Shown here: piece after piece, positions 16,009-25,614 of the stretch
How positions within the stretch are numbered: position 1 is the stretch's first letter
How the letters are laid out: each line of letters starts with the position of its first letter
Origin: Deltaproteobacteria bacterium
GTDB taxonomy: Bacteria > Bdellovibrionota > Bdellovibrionia > Bdellovibrionales > JAMPXM01
DNA length: 64,000 bases
Direction of reading: 5' to 3'
Assembly (NCBI GenBank): GCA_017302795.1
Contig: JAFLCB010000002.1
Coordinates: 372,001 to 436,000 of the forward strand
The notes under the pieces: generated by a model
What the model was told of the DNA's origin: nothing
The model's database searches: none
The model's input: only the letters and a program-made list of their open reading frames with translations
Translations under genes and position numbers: made by a program

Positions 16009-16620
16009 ATGACTTCGATGAAATTAAAAGTACTCGTTAATGTTTCAATCGTGTTTGCAGCCGTGGTATTTTCAAATCCCGTCTTCGCGGAATGGTCGAT
16101 TGACCTTTCTCGTCGGACGCAACAAATGCGTAAACAGGAACTCAATCGTTCGCCTGCGGCCGTTAAAAGGTACGATGGTGAAGGTGCGCAAAATGTGAAA
16201 GTCGAAGGTCTTCCCGCAGCCGAGGAAGGCGAGCCCGAGCGATCATTTGTGGATCGAATTTTCGATCCAGGCGAGCCCACTCAAGATATCGTTATTCTCA
16301 ATACCGAGCGCGGGTTTGTGCCGAACACAATTCGGATACGAAAAGACGGCCGCTATATGGTGCATGTTGTGAATGTGAATGAGAAAGAAAAGAACGTCAG
16401 TTTTATATTGGACGGATTCTCAGAACACCACGCGACGTTTTTTGGAAAAGTGAAAACCTTTAAGCTTGAACCCCGAAAAGAGGGGGTCTATTCGTTCATG
16501 TCTCCAGAGACAGCCGTCGAAGGTCGCTTCATTGTGTTTACCTCGGGCCCTCAGGCTCCTGGCGTCAGGCTTCCATCCACAGCCGCAGTGAGTAGACCAC
16601 AAAGCGCAGAAGGCGAATAA
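16009..16620 (+). CDS. Exported cupredoxin-like protein
   Basis: A signal peptide (VLVNVSIVFAAVVFSNPVFA) is followed by a charged linker and a beta-rich domain (about 90-185: RGFVPNTIRIRKDGRYMVHV, ILDGFSEHHATFFGKVKTF, KEGVYSFMSPETAVEGRF) with the strand order of a cupredoxin. The type-1 copper cysteine is missing, so it may not bind copper, although the HH pair is present. The tail is Pro/Ser-rich. ATG 16009 follows GGAG by 5 bases. It lies 4 bases before cpaF, so a periplasmic role linked to that ATPase's machine is possible (inference). Confidence 0.68.
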   Translation: MTSMKLKVLVNVSIVFAAVVFSNPVFAEWSIDLSRRTQQMRKQELNRSPAAVKRYDGEGAQNVKVEGLPAAEEGEPERSFVDRIFDPGEPTQDIVILNTERGFVPNTIRIRKDGRYMVHVVNVNEKEKNVSFILDGFSEHHATFFGKVKTFKLEPRKEGVYSFMSPETAVEGRFIVFTSGPQAPGVRLPSTAAVSRPQSAEGE

Positions 16621-16624
16621 GAAT

Positions 16625-17767
16625 ATGAGCAGTGCTAAAGGCAATATGTCCAATGTCGCTGCTGAAGCGGTCCAAAACAATCTTGGTCCGGTTCAGCATC
16701 TGCGTGAAGATTCAACCGTCAGCGAGATTCTGATCAATGGCCCGGATGAAATTTTCGTCGAGCGAAAAGGAAAACTAGAAAAAACCGACGCGAAGTTTCG
16801 TAGCGAAGACGACTTGGTCGCTGCTGTGAATGCGATTGCCAATTCTATTGGAAGAAGGATCTCAGAGGAAGAGCCAAGGCTGGACGCGCGTCTTCCAGAT
16901 GGGTCACGTATTCACGCGGTTCTCAAACCATTGGCGAGCTGCGGAACGATCGTTTCAATTCGCAAATTTTTTCAAACAAAAATGACGTTCAAAGACTATA
17001 TCAAAATGGGCGCGATCACTCCAGATGCGGCCAATTTTTTAGAAATCTGCATGTTTTTGGGAAAAAATATTCTGGTGAGTGGTGGAACTGGTTCGGGAAA
17101 AACGACGCTCCTCAATCTTCTTTGCTCGCGGATTCCACGCGGTCAGCGGGTCATTACGATTGAGGATTCGCGCGAACTGAATCTCGAATACGAGCATGTT
17201 GTCAGTTTTGAAACCCGAATGCCGAACGAACAGGGGAAATACGAAGTTTCGATGCGGGACCTTTTGAAATCCGCACTTCGTCTTCGTCCAGATCGCATCA
17301 TTGTCGGGGAGGTTCGTGGATCAGAAGGTCTCGAATTGATTCAGGCAATGAACACCGGACACAAAGGCTGTCTTGGAACCGTTCACGCCAATACCGCGGC
17401 CGATGCAATGGTTCGAATCGAAACTCTGGCGATGGGTAGCGATGCGAAAATTTCTGAGAAAGCGATGCGCTACACAGTGGGCAGTGCGATTCACTTGGTC
17501 GTACAGATTTCGCGACTTTCTGATGGAAGTCGGCGCATCATGGAAATCACTGAGTGTCTTGGTTTGGACGAAAACTTTAATTTCGTGATGAGTCCGATCT
17601 TCTCGATGGGGCCTTTGGTTCGCGGTCCAGAAGGAAAGCTTTCGGGGCAAATCGAACCTACGGGCGTGATCCCGTCCTTCATGAACGAAATCGAAGACAA
17701 CAAAATTCCATTTCCACGCTCAAAGTTCGTTGCTCCTAGCAGGGGTGGCGCGTCAAAAGCGGGTTAG
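16625..17767 (+). CDS. cpaF: CpaF-family secretion/pilus ATPase
   Basis: Hexameric traffic ATPase of the type II/IV secretion superfamily, CpaF/TadA group, which powers Tad pilus assembly. The N-terminal domain contains VSEILINGPDEIFVERKGKL. Walker A is GGTGSGKTTLLN (about 153-164), then the Asp box (VITIEDSRELNLE), Walker B (RIIVGEVRGSEGLEL) and the His box (GHKGCLGTVHANTAADAM). No other tad/cpa gene is near, so it is an orphan here; partners would be elsewhere or replaced by the small neighbours upstream. ATG 16625. A strong hairpin follows the gene. Confidence 0.92.
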   Translation: MSSAKGNMSNVAAEAVQNNLGPVQHLREDSTVSEILINGPDEIFVERKGKLEKTDAKFRSEDDLVAAVNAIANSIGRRISEEEPRLDARLPDGSRIHAVLKPLASCGTIVSIRKFFQTKMTFKDYIKMGAITPDAANFLEICMFLGKNILVSGGTGSGKTTLLNLLCSRIPRGQRVITIEDSRELNLEYEHVVSFETRMPNEQGKYEVSMRDLLKSALRLRPDRIIVGEVRGSEGLELIQAMNTGHKGCLGTVHANTAADAMVRIETLAMGSDAKISEKAMRYTVGSAIHLVVQISRLSDGSRRIMEITECLGLDENFNFVMSPIFSMGPLVRGPEGKLSGQIEPTGVIPSFMNEIEDNKIPFPRSKFVAPSRGGASKAG

Positions 17768-17780
17768 GTTCGCACTGATA

Positions 17781-17803
17781 CTATGCGGCGCCTTGCCGCA
17801 TAG
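17781..17803. terminator. Hairpin after cpaF
   Basis: CTATGCGGC, loop GCCTT, GCCGCATAG: a perfect 9-bp stem located 13 bases after the stop. No T tract follows, so it is at best a partial terminator or 3'-end stabiliser. Confidence 0.5.
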
Positions 17804-17824
17804 CGCCCTAGTTAGAAACTTCTC

Positions 17825-18922
17825 GTGATTTTCTCATTCCTTACGCCGTTTTTTCCACTACAACGTTGGTCGGTGCAACCACCTTTACTCTTAAGCTGCA
17901 AGTTAACCCACGCTGCGCTCAGATACCTCGAACGCCGTGGTGAAGATCTCGAGCCACTCTACGAGCGGTTCGATTGGCCGTTGCATTATCTTCGCGATTC
18001 TTCCTCCTGGCTGGAGGCCGATCGCCTCGAGTATGTACTCACTGCCCTAGAAGAACTGTACGGTGCGCGAGTACTTGCGGAAACTGGAAATAGTTTTTTT
18101 GAGGCAGTTGCCTATGCTTCGCCACAACTGCGAGCTTGGGGTGCGCTCGACAGCGTGCTTCGAATCGTGCCCGGCGTGCGCGAACTCTATCATCAGCCCG
18201 ATCGGTTTTTGGGAAGTTTCATTTCACCACAGCCTATGATTCAGGGCCTCAGTCACACTTCAGAGAAAACTGTTTTTCGGATCGACTTTTCGGACGATCG
18301 AATGCCAAGAACGGCAAAGTATTTACGAGCAGCGCTTGAGTCTTTGCCAGAATACATCGGTAAACCGCGCTCTCACGTAACTTGGAGCCACGGGCATGTC
18401 TCGATCGAATGGTCCGATCGCCAAGTCCCCTTTGTTCCCATGACTTTGCAAACGGAAACGCCTTCGTTAAGCCCGGAACTTCTTCGAACGATTCTCGTCG
18501 ATCTCGCAAATGCGCAGCGTGAACTCGATTTAACTCGTCGAGCGCTTCAGGAGCGAGACGCTGAGTTGGCGACTCTGACTGCCAGTCGCAAAGAAGATCA
18601 GTCGGATGACCGGATCAAGTTAGCGCTACATGAAATCTACAAGCTTGGAGACTATTTTGCGAGAGCCCAACAAATCGTAACGTTGTTGCGCTCAACGTCG
18701 ACTCGAGCGGCAGGCACGTTGGTTTCTTCAAGTTCGGAAGCGATGGTACGACGTACCGCTTGGGATCGAGTCGCCACGGAAGCGCCGCTTGCGATTCGAC
18801 GAGCGGCTAAATTATTACAGGGCGAAGTTATAGATGATGCGCCCGCAGATTATTCTAACTTTGCTACAGATGCCGATAAGCCTAAGACCAACCCTCGCAC
18901 CCCTAGCTTTTTTGACTCATAA
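17825..18922 (+). CDS. Uncharacterised cytoplasmic protein with coiled-coil segment
   Basis: Not recognised. The N-terminal ~200 residues are globular ([60 protein letters not shown]). The pattern resembles the ligand-binding N-terminal part of some AraC-type or heme-NO-binding sensor proteins, but this is impressionistic. A coiled coil (about 220-262) is followed by a helical C-terminal part and a polar tail. No DNA-binding or enzymatic motif was found. GTG start at 17825 without a clear ribosome site, so the N-terminus is uncertain. The stop is 10 bases before the enolase start. Confidence 0.7.
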   Translation: MIFSFLTPFFPLQRWSVQPPLLLSCKLTHAALRYLERRGEDLEPLYERFDWPLHYLRDSSSWLEADRLEYVLTALEELYGARVLAETGNSFFEAVAYASPQLRAWGALDSVLRIVPGVRELYHQPDRFLGSFISPQPMIQGLSHTSEKTVFRIDFSDDRMPRTAKYLRAALESLPEYIGKPRSHVTWSHGHVSIEWSDRQVPFVPMTLQTETPSLSPELLRTILVDLANAQRELDLTRRALQERDAELATLTASRKEDQSDDRIKLALHEIYKLGDYFARAQQIVTLLRSTSTRAAGTLVSSSSEAMVRRTAWDRVATEAPLAIRRAAKLLQGEVIDDAPADYSNFATDADKPKTNPRTPSFFDS

Positions 18923-18932
18923 GGAGACTCTC

Positions 18933-20210
18933 ATGTCCACGATCAATGCTGTTTTCGCCCGTGAAATTTTAGATAGTCGAGGAAATCCGACTGTTGAAGT
19001 CGACGTTTTACTGGCATCCGGTGTAATGGGGCGCGCGGCCGTACCAAGTGGGGCTTCGACTGGTGCGCATGAGGCGGTGGAACTTCGCGATGGCGATAAA
19101 AGTCGTTATCTCGGTAAGGGTGTAACGAAGGCTGTCGGCAGCGTGAACAACGTGATCGCGGATGAAATCGTAGGCCTTGATGCCTTTGATCAAGAGGGTC
19201 TTGACAAGGCGTTGATTCAAATCGACGGAACTGAAAACAAAGCGAAACTTGGTGCCAATGCGATGCTCGGTGTCTCGCTTGCGACCGCTAAAGCAGCCGC
19301 ACAAGAAGCTGGTCTGCCGCTTTATCGCTACATCGGTGGAGTTGCCGCTTGCCGACTGCCAGTTCCGCTGATGAACATTCTTAACGGCGGTGCTCACGCA
19401 GACAACGGTCTCGACGTTCAAGAGTTTATGATTGCGCCAGTGGTCGGCGGAAGCTTTCAAGAATCTCTTCGTGCGGGCGCTGAAGTTTTTCACACTTTAA
19501 AGAAAATTTTGTCGACTAAGGGTCTTTCGACAGGCGTCGGTGACGAGGGTGGATTTGCTCCTAAATTGAAATCCAATCGCGAAGCTCTTGAGCTGGTTTC
19601 CGAGGCCATTTCTGCCGCTGGGTACAAAATCGGAAAAGATATATTTCTCGCACTCGATGTTGCCGCTACAGAACTTTTCGAGGGCGGAAAATATCGTTGG
19701 GAAGGTCGTCAGCTGACAGGCGAGGAACTTTCAGGAGTTTATCGTCAATGGGCGAAGGACTTTGCACTAGTCAGTATCGAGGACGGTTTTTCCGAAGACG
19801 ATTGGGGCTCTTGGACCGCCTTCACAAAGTCAGAAGGCGCGAAGATGCAAATCGTGGGCGACGATCTCTTTGTGACAAATCCAAAACGGGTAGCGCGGGG
19901 AATTCAGGAGAACGCTGCCAATGCATTGTTGGTGAAGGTCAATCAAATCGGAACTTTATCAGAAACAGTGGAAGCAGTTCGGATGGCGAGCACTAATCGC
20001 ATGCATACTGTGATGTCGCATCGATCTGGTGAAACAGAAGATTCAACGATTGCCGATTTATCCGTAGCACTTTCGTGCCAGCAAATTAAAACCGGAAGCC
20101 TTTGTCGCGGTGAACGCACGGCGAAGTACAATCAGCTTCTGCGAATTGAAGAGGACCTCGGTGCGACTGCGAAGTATTGGGGACGGGATGCGTTCTTCAG
20201 CAAAGGGTAA
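18933..20210 (+). CDS. eno: Enolase
   Basis: Converts 2-phosphoglycerate to phosphoenolpyruvate. Full-length (425) with the family blocks [35 protein letters not shown], the [17 protein letters not shown] lysine block, and [15 protein letters not shown] near the C-terminus; metal-binding aspartates and glutamates lie in [14 protein letters not shown] and [12 protein letters not shown] 18933 follows AAGGAGA and starts at the conserved N-terminus; frames further upstream lie inside the previous gene. It is followed by a terminator and then ftsB, the same gene order as in many proteobacteria. Confidence 0.97.
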   Translation: MSTINAVFAREILDSRGNPTVEVDVLLASGVMGRAAVPSGASTGAHEAVELRDGDKSRYLGKGVTKAVGSVNNVIADEIVGLDAFDQEGLDKALIQIDGTENKAKLGANAMLGVSLATAKAAAQEAGLPLYRYIGGVAACRLPVPLMNILNGGAHADNGLDVQEFMIAPVVGGSFQESLRAGAEVFHTLKKILSTKGLSTGVGDEGGFAPKLKSNREALELVSEAISAAGYKIGKDIFLALDVAATELFEGGKYRWEGRQLTGEELSGVYRQWAKDFALVSIEDGFSEDDWGSWTAFTKSEGAKMQIVGDDLFVTNPKRVARGIQENAANALLVKVNQIGTLSETVEAVRMASTNRMHTVMSHRSGETEDSTIADLSVALSCQQIKTGSLCRGERTAKYNQLLRIEEDLGATAKYWGRDAFFSKG

Positions 20211-20238
20211 AGGGTAATTGTTTTGCGACTTAGGGCCA

Positions 20239-20265
20239 GCTCGGTGACTTCCGAGCGTTTTTTTT
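20239..20265 (+). terminator. Intrinsic terminator after enolase
   Basis: GCTCGG (20239-20244), loop TGACTT, CCGAGC (20251-20256), then G and eight T. Confidence 0.93.
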
Positions 20266-20342
20266 AGCCGTTTAAAAATGACAATCCGGACGTTCAACAT
20301 AAACAATAGTGAAGGGTCGACCATCGGGGAGCTTCGCTCGAT

Positions 20343-20708
20343 ATGATTGAAAAATTCTCTACGTGGGCAAAGATTTTTCGCGATTGGTTGCAAAGTCCGC
20401 TCAGCGTTCTCATGATCGTCGGCACGATTTCATTCGGTGCGGTGCTTGTTGATGGGACCTTGTTTCGATTGTGGAGCTTGGCGCGAGATCGCGATCAGCT
20501 GATGGATCGGCTCGTGAGTCTTAAAAAGTCAATTGCGGACAAAGAGAAACGATTCGCAGAATCTCATCGGCCGGAATTTATTGAGCGTCAGGCTCGTGAA
20601 AATTTGGACTTTGTTCGAGATGGCGACTTGGTATTTATTTTTTCTAATAGCGACGCCGACTTAGGCGCTGTTGCTAATGGCTCATTGCCGCAAAACGCGG
20701 CGCGCTGA
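20343..20708 (+). CDS. ftsB: Septum-formation initiator FtsB/DivIC-like
   Basis: Small bitopic divisome protein. There is a short cytoplasmic start, one membrane helix (about 20-38, LSVLMIVGTISFGAVLVDGT) and a coiled coil (about 45-75, ARDRDQLMDRLVSLKKSIAD). The conserved C-terminal FtsB/DivIC pattern is present (FIERQARENLDFVRDGDLVF; the family consensus is ARxxLxmVxxGExv). With FtsL and FtsQ, FtsB activates septal peptidoglycan synthesis. The eno-ftsB order agrees with the assignment. Confidence 0.88.
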   Translation: MIEKFSTWAKIFRDWLQSPLSVLMIVGTISFGAVLVDGTLFRLWSLARDRDQLMDRLVSLKKSIADKEKRFAESHRPEFIERQARENLDFVRDGDLVFIFSNSDADLGAVANGSLPQNAAR

Positions 20709-20746
20709 TTTGCCTATCCGACAATTTATAGTTAAATCTTTTGATT

Positions 20747-21043
20747 ATGGCACAGATTCTTTCGCCCTCGATGATTTCAAGTTTACGGTACAGTCTTGGT
20801 CAAAGTCGCGCTGACTTCGCGCGAATCATGGCTGTGTCTCTTGAAACTGTTTTCGCTTGGGAATCTGGGGCTCAAGTACCAACTGCTTGTGAGACGTCGT
20901 CATTGGTTCGTCTTCATCAGCAATCTGAAGTTTATGCCGAGCGCACGGCTCTTCGACCAGCGATGGAGATCGCACTTCGCGATCGCCATCTGGATCAAAT
21001 TCACTCGGCCGACGTAGTCATTAATTCGCCGAACCTGGCGTAG
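20747..21043 (+). CDS. Small HTH (XRE-like) DNA-binding protein
   Basis: A 98-residue protein whose first ~55 residues are a Cro/XRE helix-turn-helix: MISSLRYSLGQSRADFARIM, then AVSLETVFAWESGAQVPTAC, where VSLETVFAWESG is the recognition segment. The rest is helical with no sensor domain. ATG 20747 is chosen over the TTG at 20741. It ends 6 bases before polA, so it may be co-transcribed with it. Target is unknown. Confidence 0.8.
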   Translation: MAQILSPSMISSLRYSLGQSRADFARIMAVSLETVFAWESGAQVPTACETSSLVRLHQQSEVYAERTALRPAMEIALRDRHLDQIHSADVVINSPNLA

Positions 21044-21049
21044 GATAGA

Positions 21050-23692
21050 ATGAACAGAAAAAAGTGCCTGTATCTAGTGGACGTCAGTTCGATGTTCTTT
21101 CGCGCGTTTTACGCCATTCGTCCTCTGTCGAGTCCATCGGGATTGCCGGTCAATGCTATTTACGGTTTTCTCACGATGACGATCAAGCTCATGCGAGAAA
21201 TCCGACCAGACTATATTGCTTTTTGTTTCGACCGTCCTGAACCAAGCTTCAGAAAAGAGATGGACATACGGTACAAAGCGAATCGGACCGAGATGCCAGA
21301 AGATCTTGAACCTCAGATGCCCTGGTTTAGAAAGTTATCAGAGGCACTCGGGGTCAAGTGTTACGATAAGCTTGGCTTCGAAGCGGATGATCTTATCGGC
21401 ACACTTACCAATCGGGGTCTCAATGAGGGTCTTGATGTTGTGATTGTGAGCGGCGATAAGGACTTCGCGCAGTTGATTCAACCTGGCGTCACGCTCTACG
21501 ACACGATGAAAGACGTTCGGTACGATTCTGCCGCCGCATTAGAAAAGTGGGGCGTTCCGCCGGAGAAGATGATTGATTACTTGGCGCTAGTGGGTGACTC
21601 GTCGGACAACATTGCGGGCGTTGCGGGCATCGGACCGAAGGGCGCTCAAAAGCTGCTACTACAGTTTAGTTCCATCGAAGATATTTATGCGAACCTACAA
21701 GCGGTTATGCCAGAGGGAGTCCGCAAAAAACTTGAGGCTAGCCGCGACGAAGCCATTCTGGCTAAAAAGCTTGTAACGATTGTTCAAGACGTAGCAATCC
21801 CGTTTGTTGCGGAAGAATTGAAGTTGAAGCCGATCGAGCGAGAACACGTACTGCCAATGTTCGAAGAGCTTGGATTCAAAAGTTTGGCCAAACAGCTTTT
21901 TGGTAGCTCAGAAACGGGAAAAGGAAGTTTCCCTCAAGCGTCGGCGGTAGAATCATCACCAGTAATGTCGGCGCCGATGTCGGAAGCTGCTTTGCAATCG
22001 CCGAGTGCTTCATTTGTTGCGCCGGTTTCGGCTGGCGGGGCTGGTTCACCGCTTCAACCAGGTCCCTATTGGAAAGAAGAGCGCCTAGAGATCTCCGAAC
22101 TCAAAGCGAAACTTGCCGTCCGCCCGACTCCTTCTGAAATCTGGGTTATTCATTCCGAGCGAGGAATAATTGTCGGTTTCGATGGTTTTGCTTATCAGCT
22201 AGCAGGTAACCCTGATGATTTACCAGAGGCGCTCGCGGGCCAAATTTTACTTGGACATGATTTGAAGGACTTTGCCCACCGCTATCGGCTTCGGGACTTT
22301 TCCGTCGGTTGGGATTCACGCCTTGGCGCCTATGTCGAGCATGCCGGTTCAATTGAAACAGTCCATGAGTTGTTCACAAAGTACATTGGACTCTCTCTTC
22401 CGGAACTTGCCTCTTCGTCTCAGTGGCTTGCGTGGAGCTTTGCTCTCAAGCGCGCAATCGAGTCAAAGCTGTCTGTTTATGGGGGAGAAAAAGTGCTTGT
22501 GGATTACGATCTGCCGCTTGTGCCTATTCTTTATCAAATGGAGTCTCGAGGCATCATGATCGACCGGGAACTTTTGAGTGCTTACTCAAAAGAGTTAACC
22601 ATTGATGTTCAAGCGGTCGAGATAGAAATTCACAAACAGTGTGGCGAAGTCTTCAATATCGGAAGTCCGAAGCAGCTTGGTCAGATTCTATTTGGGAAAA
22701 TGGGACTGCCTTCTGGTAAAAAAACGAAAACTGGTTTTTCCACCGATAACGAAGTTCTAGAAGCGATCGAACATCCTGTTGCGAAAATGATTTTAGATTG
22801 GCGCGAGCTCACGAAGCTCAAGTCCACCTATGTGGATGCGATCCCTCTGCTTGCAGATTCGAGAGGCCGCGTTCATACCACTTTCAATCAGGCATTAACT
22901 ACGACGGGACGACTTTCTAGCACGAATCCCAATCTCCAAAACATTCCAATTCGCACCGAGCGCGGTGCACGAATTCGCAAGAGCTTTATTGCGCCAGCTG
23001 GTCGTAAGCTTTTAAGCGCCGATTATAGCCAAATCGAACTCAGGATATTAGCGCAAATTACCGACGACCCAGGATTGGTGCGAGCTTTTGAACAAGGCCA
23101 CGATATCCATGCGGCAACCGCGAGCGAAGTTTTTGAAGTCAAATTAGAGGCGGTGACTTCTGAAATGCGACGGCAAGCCAAGGCTGTAAATTTCGGTCTT
23201 GCTTACGGACAAGGTGCTTTTGGTCTTGCTGAAACTCTAGGCGTGTCGCGAACCGAAGCGCAGAATATTATCAATCGATACTTCATGCGCTTTGCGAAAG
23301 TAAAAGACTACATGACCGAGACCGTCGAACTCGCCAAGAAAAACGGGTATGTCGAAACGATATTTGGCCGACGCCGTTACATTTTGGAATTTCAGTCTAA
23401 AAACGGTGCCGTTCGAAAGTTTGGCGAGCGCGCGGCGATCAATGCACCAATACAAGGTGCGGCAAGCGACTTAGTCAAAAAAGCAATGATTGACGTCGAG
23501 AAACAAATTGCGGGACGCAAAGATATCGAGATGCTGCTTCAAGTGCACGATGAACTTGTTTTCGAAGTCGACGACGGAATCTCGCAAGATGTTTTGGATG
23601 AGGTGAAATCGACAATGCAAAATGCAGCGAAATTTAAAGTGCCGCTGGTTGCAAATATAGGCATCGGTCAGACTTGGCAGGATGCTCACTAA
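21050..23692 (+). CDS. polA: DNA polymerase I
   Basis: Gap-filling and repair polymerase, 880 residues. The 5'-3' exonuclease domain (about 1-290) keeps VDVSSMFFRAFYA, FEADDLIGTL, VSGDKDFAQLI and GDSSDNIAGVAGIGPKGAQ. The middle domain (about 330-470) has the 3'-5' exonuclease fold length, but its first catalytic DxE is missing (WVIHSERGIIVGFDG), so proofreading is predicted lost, as in Taq-like enzymes. The polymerase domain carries LLSADYSQIELRILAQ, RRQAKAVNFGLAYG and LLQVHDELVFEV. A Pro/Ser/Ala-rich linker joins the first two parts. ATG 21050 with AGGA just upstream. Confidence 0.96.
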   Translation: MNRKKCLYLVDVSSMFFRAFYAIRPLSSPSGLPVNAIYGFLTMTIKLMREIRPDYIAFCFDRPEPSFRKEMDIRYKANRTEMPEDLEPQMPWFRKLSEALGVKCYDKLGFEADDLIGTLTNRGLNEGLDVVIVSGDKDFAQLIQPGVTLYDTMKDVRYDSAAALEKWGVPPEKMIDYLALVGDSSDNIAGVAGIGPKGAQKLLLQFSSIEDIYANLQAVMPEGVRKKLEASRDEAILAKKLVTIVQDVAIPFVAEELKLKPIEREHVLPMFEELGFKSLAKQLFGSSETGKGSFPQASAVESSPVMSAPMSEAALQSPSASFVAPVSAGGAGSPLQPGPYWKEERLEISELKAKLAVRPTPSEIWVIHSERGIIVGFDGFAYQLAGNPDDLPEALAGQILLGHDLKDFAHRYRLRDFSVGWDSRLGAYVEHAGSIETVHELFTKYIGLSLPELASSSQWLAWSFALKRAIESKLSVYGGEKVLVDYDLPLVPILYQMESRGIMIDRELLSAYSKELTIDVQAVEIEIHKQCGEVFNIGSPKQLGQILFGKMGLPSGKKTKTGFSTDNEVLEAIEHPVAKMILDWRELTKLKSTYVDAIPLLADSRGRVHTTFNQALTTTGRLSSTNPNLQNIPIRTERGARIRKSFIAPAGRKLLSADYSQIELRILAQITDDPGLVRAFEQGHDIHAATASEVFEVKLEAVTSEMRRQAKAVNFGLAYGQGAFGLAETLGVSRTEAQNIINRYFMRFAKVKDYMTETVELAKKNGYVETIFGRRRYILEFQSKNGAVRKFGERAAINAPIQGAASDLVKKAMIDVEKQIAGRKDIEMLLQVHDELVFEVDDGISQDVLDEVKSTMQNAAKFKVPLVANIGIGQTWQDAH

Positions 23693-23719
23693 AACGAATT
23701 TTCTTTGTACAGCTATTTG

Positions 23720-24382
23720 CTATTTCGCAGTTTCCCAGCCAACAACCCGTCCGCCTTCAAAGTATACGACCCGTTTTTCGGTCATGTAGCCTTCGCTTGA
23801 CGTGACCTGTTCGCTGTAATGCCATTGTTCGTTCCCGTACATCGGGTTTCCGGCAACTTCAACTCCATCCGGGGCCCCCCATGCTTCTCGAACAGCCTGT
23901 TTCGTCATTCCTGCGGCAATATCATTTTCGTCTATCAGCTGCTGCACTTCGGGTGGGTGAGTAACGTTGTCGCCATCGATTCCAACCGAAGCCAAGTAGC
24001 GATCTCGTTTCGTGGTTGAACCGAGTCCAAGAAAGCGAAGTCGTTCGCTGTCATTTTTCAAAAGTGGTTTCGCACGGTAATACTGTTCTTTTTCGGCTCT
24101 GCCTTCAAGTTCGCGTTCGTACCGTTTCAGGGATTGCCGATAGGCGATCGACTTCTCATTCGACGCCAATCCAAGTTCGTTGCGCGCATTTTCGCGCTCG
24201 TAATAGGCGCGATCTTCCTGGGCAGTCACTTGCTCCGACGTGCTCGGACTGTAAGCGTAGCCAGAGCTCATCGATCGCTCGAGACTCGAGCAGCCAGTCG
24301 CAAACGTAGCCACAGCTGTCACCAGAAGAACGAACACAACAACATTCAATTTGATATGGTCCGAGACTTTGGTCCGTTCCAT
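23720..24382 (-). CDS. Lipoprotein with SmpA/BamE-like domain, hypothetical
   Basis: The signal peptide ends in the lipobox ATGC-SS (Cys31). A charged, Arg/Glu-rich helical middle is followed by a C-terminal module (about 150-220: IAAGMTKQAVREAWGAPDGV, NEQWHYSEQV, KRVVYFEGGRVVGWET) that has the helix-helix-strand-strand pattern of SmpA/OmlA/BamE lipoproteins. It probably sits in the inner leaflet of the outer membrane. ATG at 24382. It converges with polA; no terminator is visible in the 27-base gap. Confidence 0.75.
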   Translation of the reverse strand: MERTKVSDHIKLNVVVFVLLVTAVATFATGCSSLERSMSSGYAYSPSTSEQVTAQEDRAYYERENARNELGLASNEKSIAYRQSLKRYERELEGRAEKEQYYRAKPLLKNDSERLRFLGLGSTTKRDRYLASVGIDGDNVTHPPEVQQLIDENDIAAGMTKQAVREAWGAPDGVEVAGNPMYGNEQWHYSEQVTSSEGYMTEKRVVYFEGGRVVGWETAK

Positions 24383-24487
24383 CAGACCTCCTTCAATCCA
24401 TGTCTAAAAACTTATCGGCAGGTTTTGACTCATTTTGAATAGGAAAAGAGTGATGTCGGGCTTTAGGCCATGGCAAGATGTAGAAGC

Positions 24488-25591
24488 ATGGCAGAAGACG
24501 CGAGCACTTCAAGCACAGAAAACAGTCAAGACGGCGTCATTGATCTCGAGAACTTAGTTCGCGACATTGATTCCGTGGACACGGCTGGACCTGTTGAACA
24601 GGGTTCTCGACTAGCGTCCAGTGAGCCCATTCGTGAACCCGCCAAACCCGAAGCGACCATGCCTTCGCCGAAAATTAAAACTGAATCGAAGGTAGAAGTT
24701 AGCGGAGTTTCGGAAGACGAACTCGACGCCGTTCTGATGTTGGAATCACCAGAACTCGCGATCGAGATGGCCGCGATACGTGACGTTGCTAAATCCGCTG
24801 GTCAATCAGAATCCCCCTCCGCTTTAGATGGCGATTCGTCGATCGCGGGCGTCAACGCTCGTCTGACGTTGCGCCAGCGATTGGGATTTCAAGTTTTAAA
24901 AATGGTTTCAGCTGGTCGGCAAGCTAAAGAATTTAGTAAACGCGCGGTGAACGATTCCAAAGGACTATTTCGCGAACTTTTAATCCAAACAAAAGTCAGT
25001 GCAATCGACTCGTTTCATGGGCGAAAGGCTCAAGTAGCTGCGGGCTTTTCTTGGTTCAAGTCCCGAACGTGGCAACAAAGATTCTCAATTTTGTTGGCGT
25101 TTGCGGTTCTCGGTGCGCTCATACTTGTCGTCGCCAAATTTTCACAAGGTAAGCTCTTGCCAAAAACCGAGCGGGAATGGATTGCTTCTTTTGAGGAAAA
25201 GGCGGACGGGGTCTTCACTTACGAGCGTAACGATCCATTCGAAGATTTTAATGACCCCATTCTTCATCCTGAATACGTCGTTGTCATAGAGCGTGTCATC
25301 GTAAACTTGGCAAGAACTCCTGAGGCAGAAGAAGGCTCTAACCCAATGGCCGCATTTGAATTTTATATTCAGACCGACAATCAGGAGTCTGCGATTGAGG
25401 TCAAAGATCGGAATATTGAAGTGCGGGATGTCCTGGCAAGAGCCGTGGAGCGCATGACCTACCCTGAGCTTGCGACCGAGGAAGGTAAGCAGAAGTTAAA
25501 ACTTGTTCTGCGAAAAGATCTGAATTTGATCATGACGAAAGGGCGAGTTCGGCGGGTATTTCTAAAAACAATTGTTTTGAATCCCGAGTAG
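24488..25591 (+). CDS. FliL-domain protein with long cytoplasmic N-terminus
   Basis: A ~205-residue polar, acidic N-terminal region precedes one membrane helix (about 206-222, LLAFAVLGALILVVAKF) and a periplasmic domain matching FliL in order and length: EYVVVIERVIVNL, FEFYIQTDN, VRDVLARAVERMTYPELATE, EGKQKLKLVLRKDLNLIMTK, RRVFLKTIV. FliL proteins surround the flagellar stator and affect its opening. No flagellar genes are near, and typical FliL has only a short N-tail, so this may be a stator regulator for another proton-driven machine. Start chosen at ATG 24488; ATG 24470 is possible. Confidence 0.75.
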   Translation: MAEDASTSSTENSQDGVIDLENLVRDIDSVDTAGPVEQGSRLASSEPIREPAKPEATMPSPKIKTESKVEVSGVSEDELDAVLMLESPELAIEMAAIRDVAKSAGQSESPSALDGDSSIAGVNARLTLRQRLGFQVLKMVSAGRQAKEFSKRAVNDSKGLFRELLIQTKVSAIDSFHGRKAQVAAGFSWFKSRTWQQRFSILLAFAVLGALILVVAKFSQGKLLPKTEREWIASFEEKADGVFTYERNDPFEDFNDPILHPEYVVVIERVIVNLARTPEAEEGSNPMAAFEFYIQTDNQESAIEVKDRNIEVRDVLARAVERMTYPELATEEGKQKLKLVLRKDLNLIMTKGRVRRVFLKTIVLNPE

Positions 25592-25614
25592 CTCGCCCCA
25601 CTCAAGTTGTCTGG

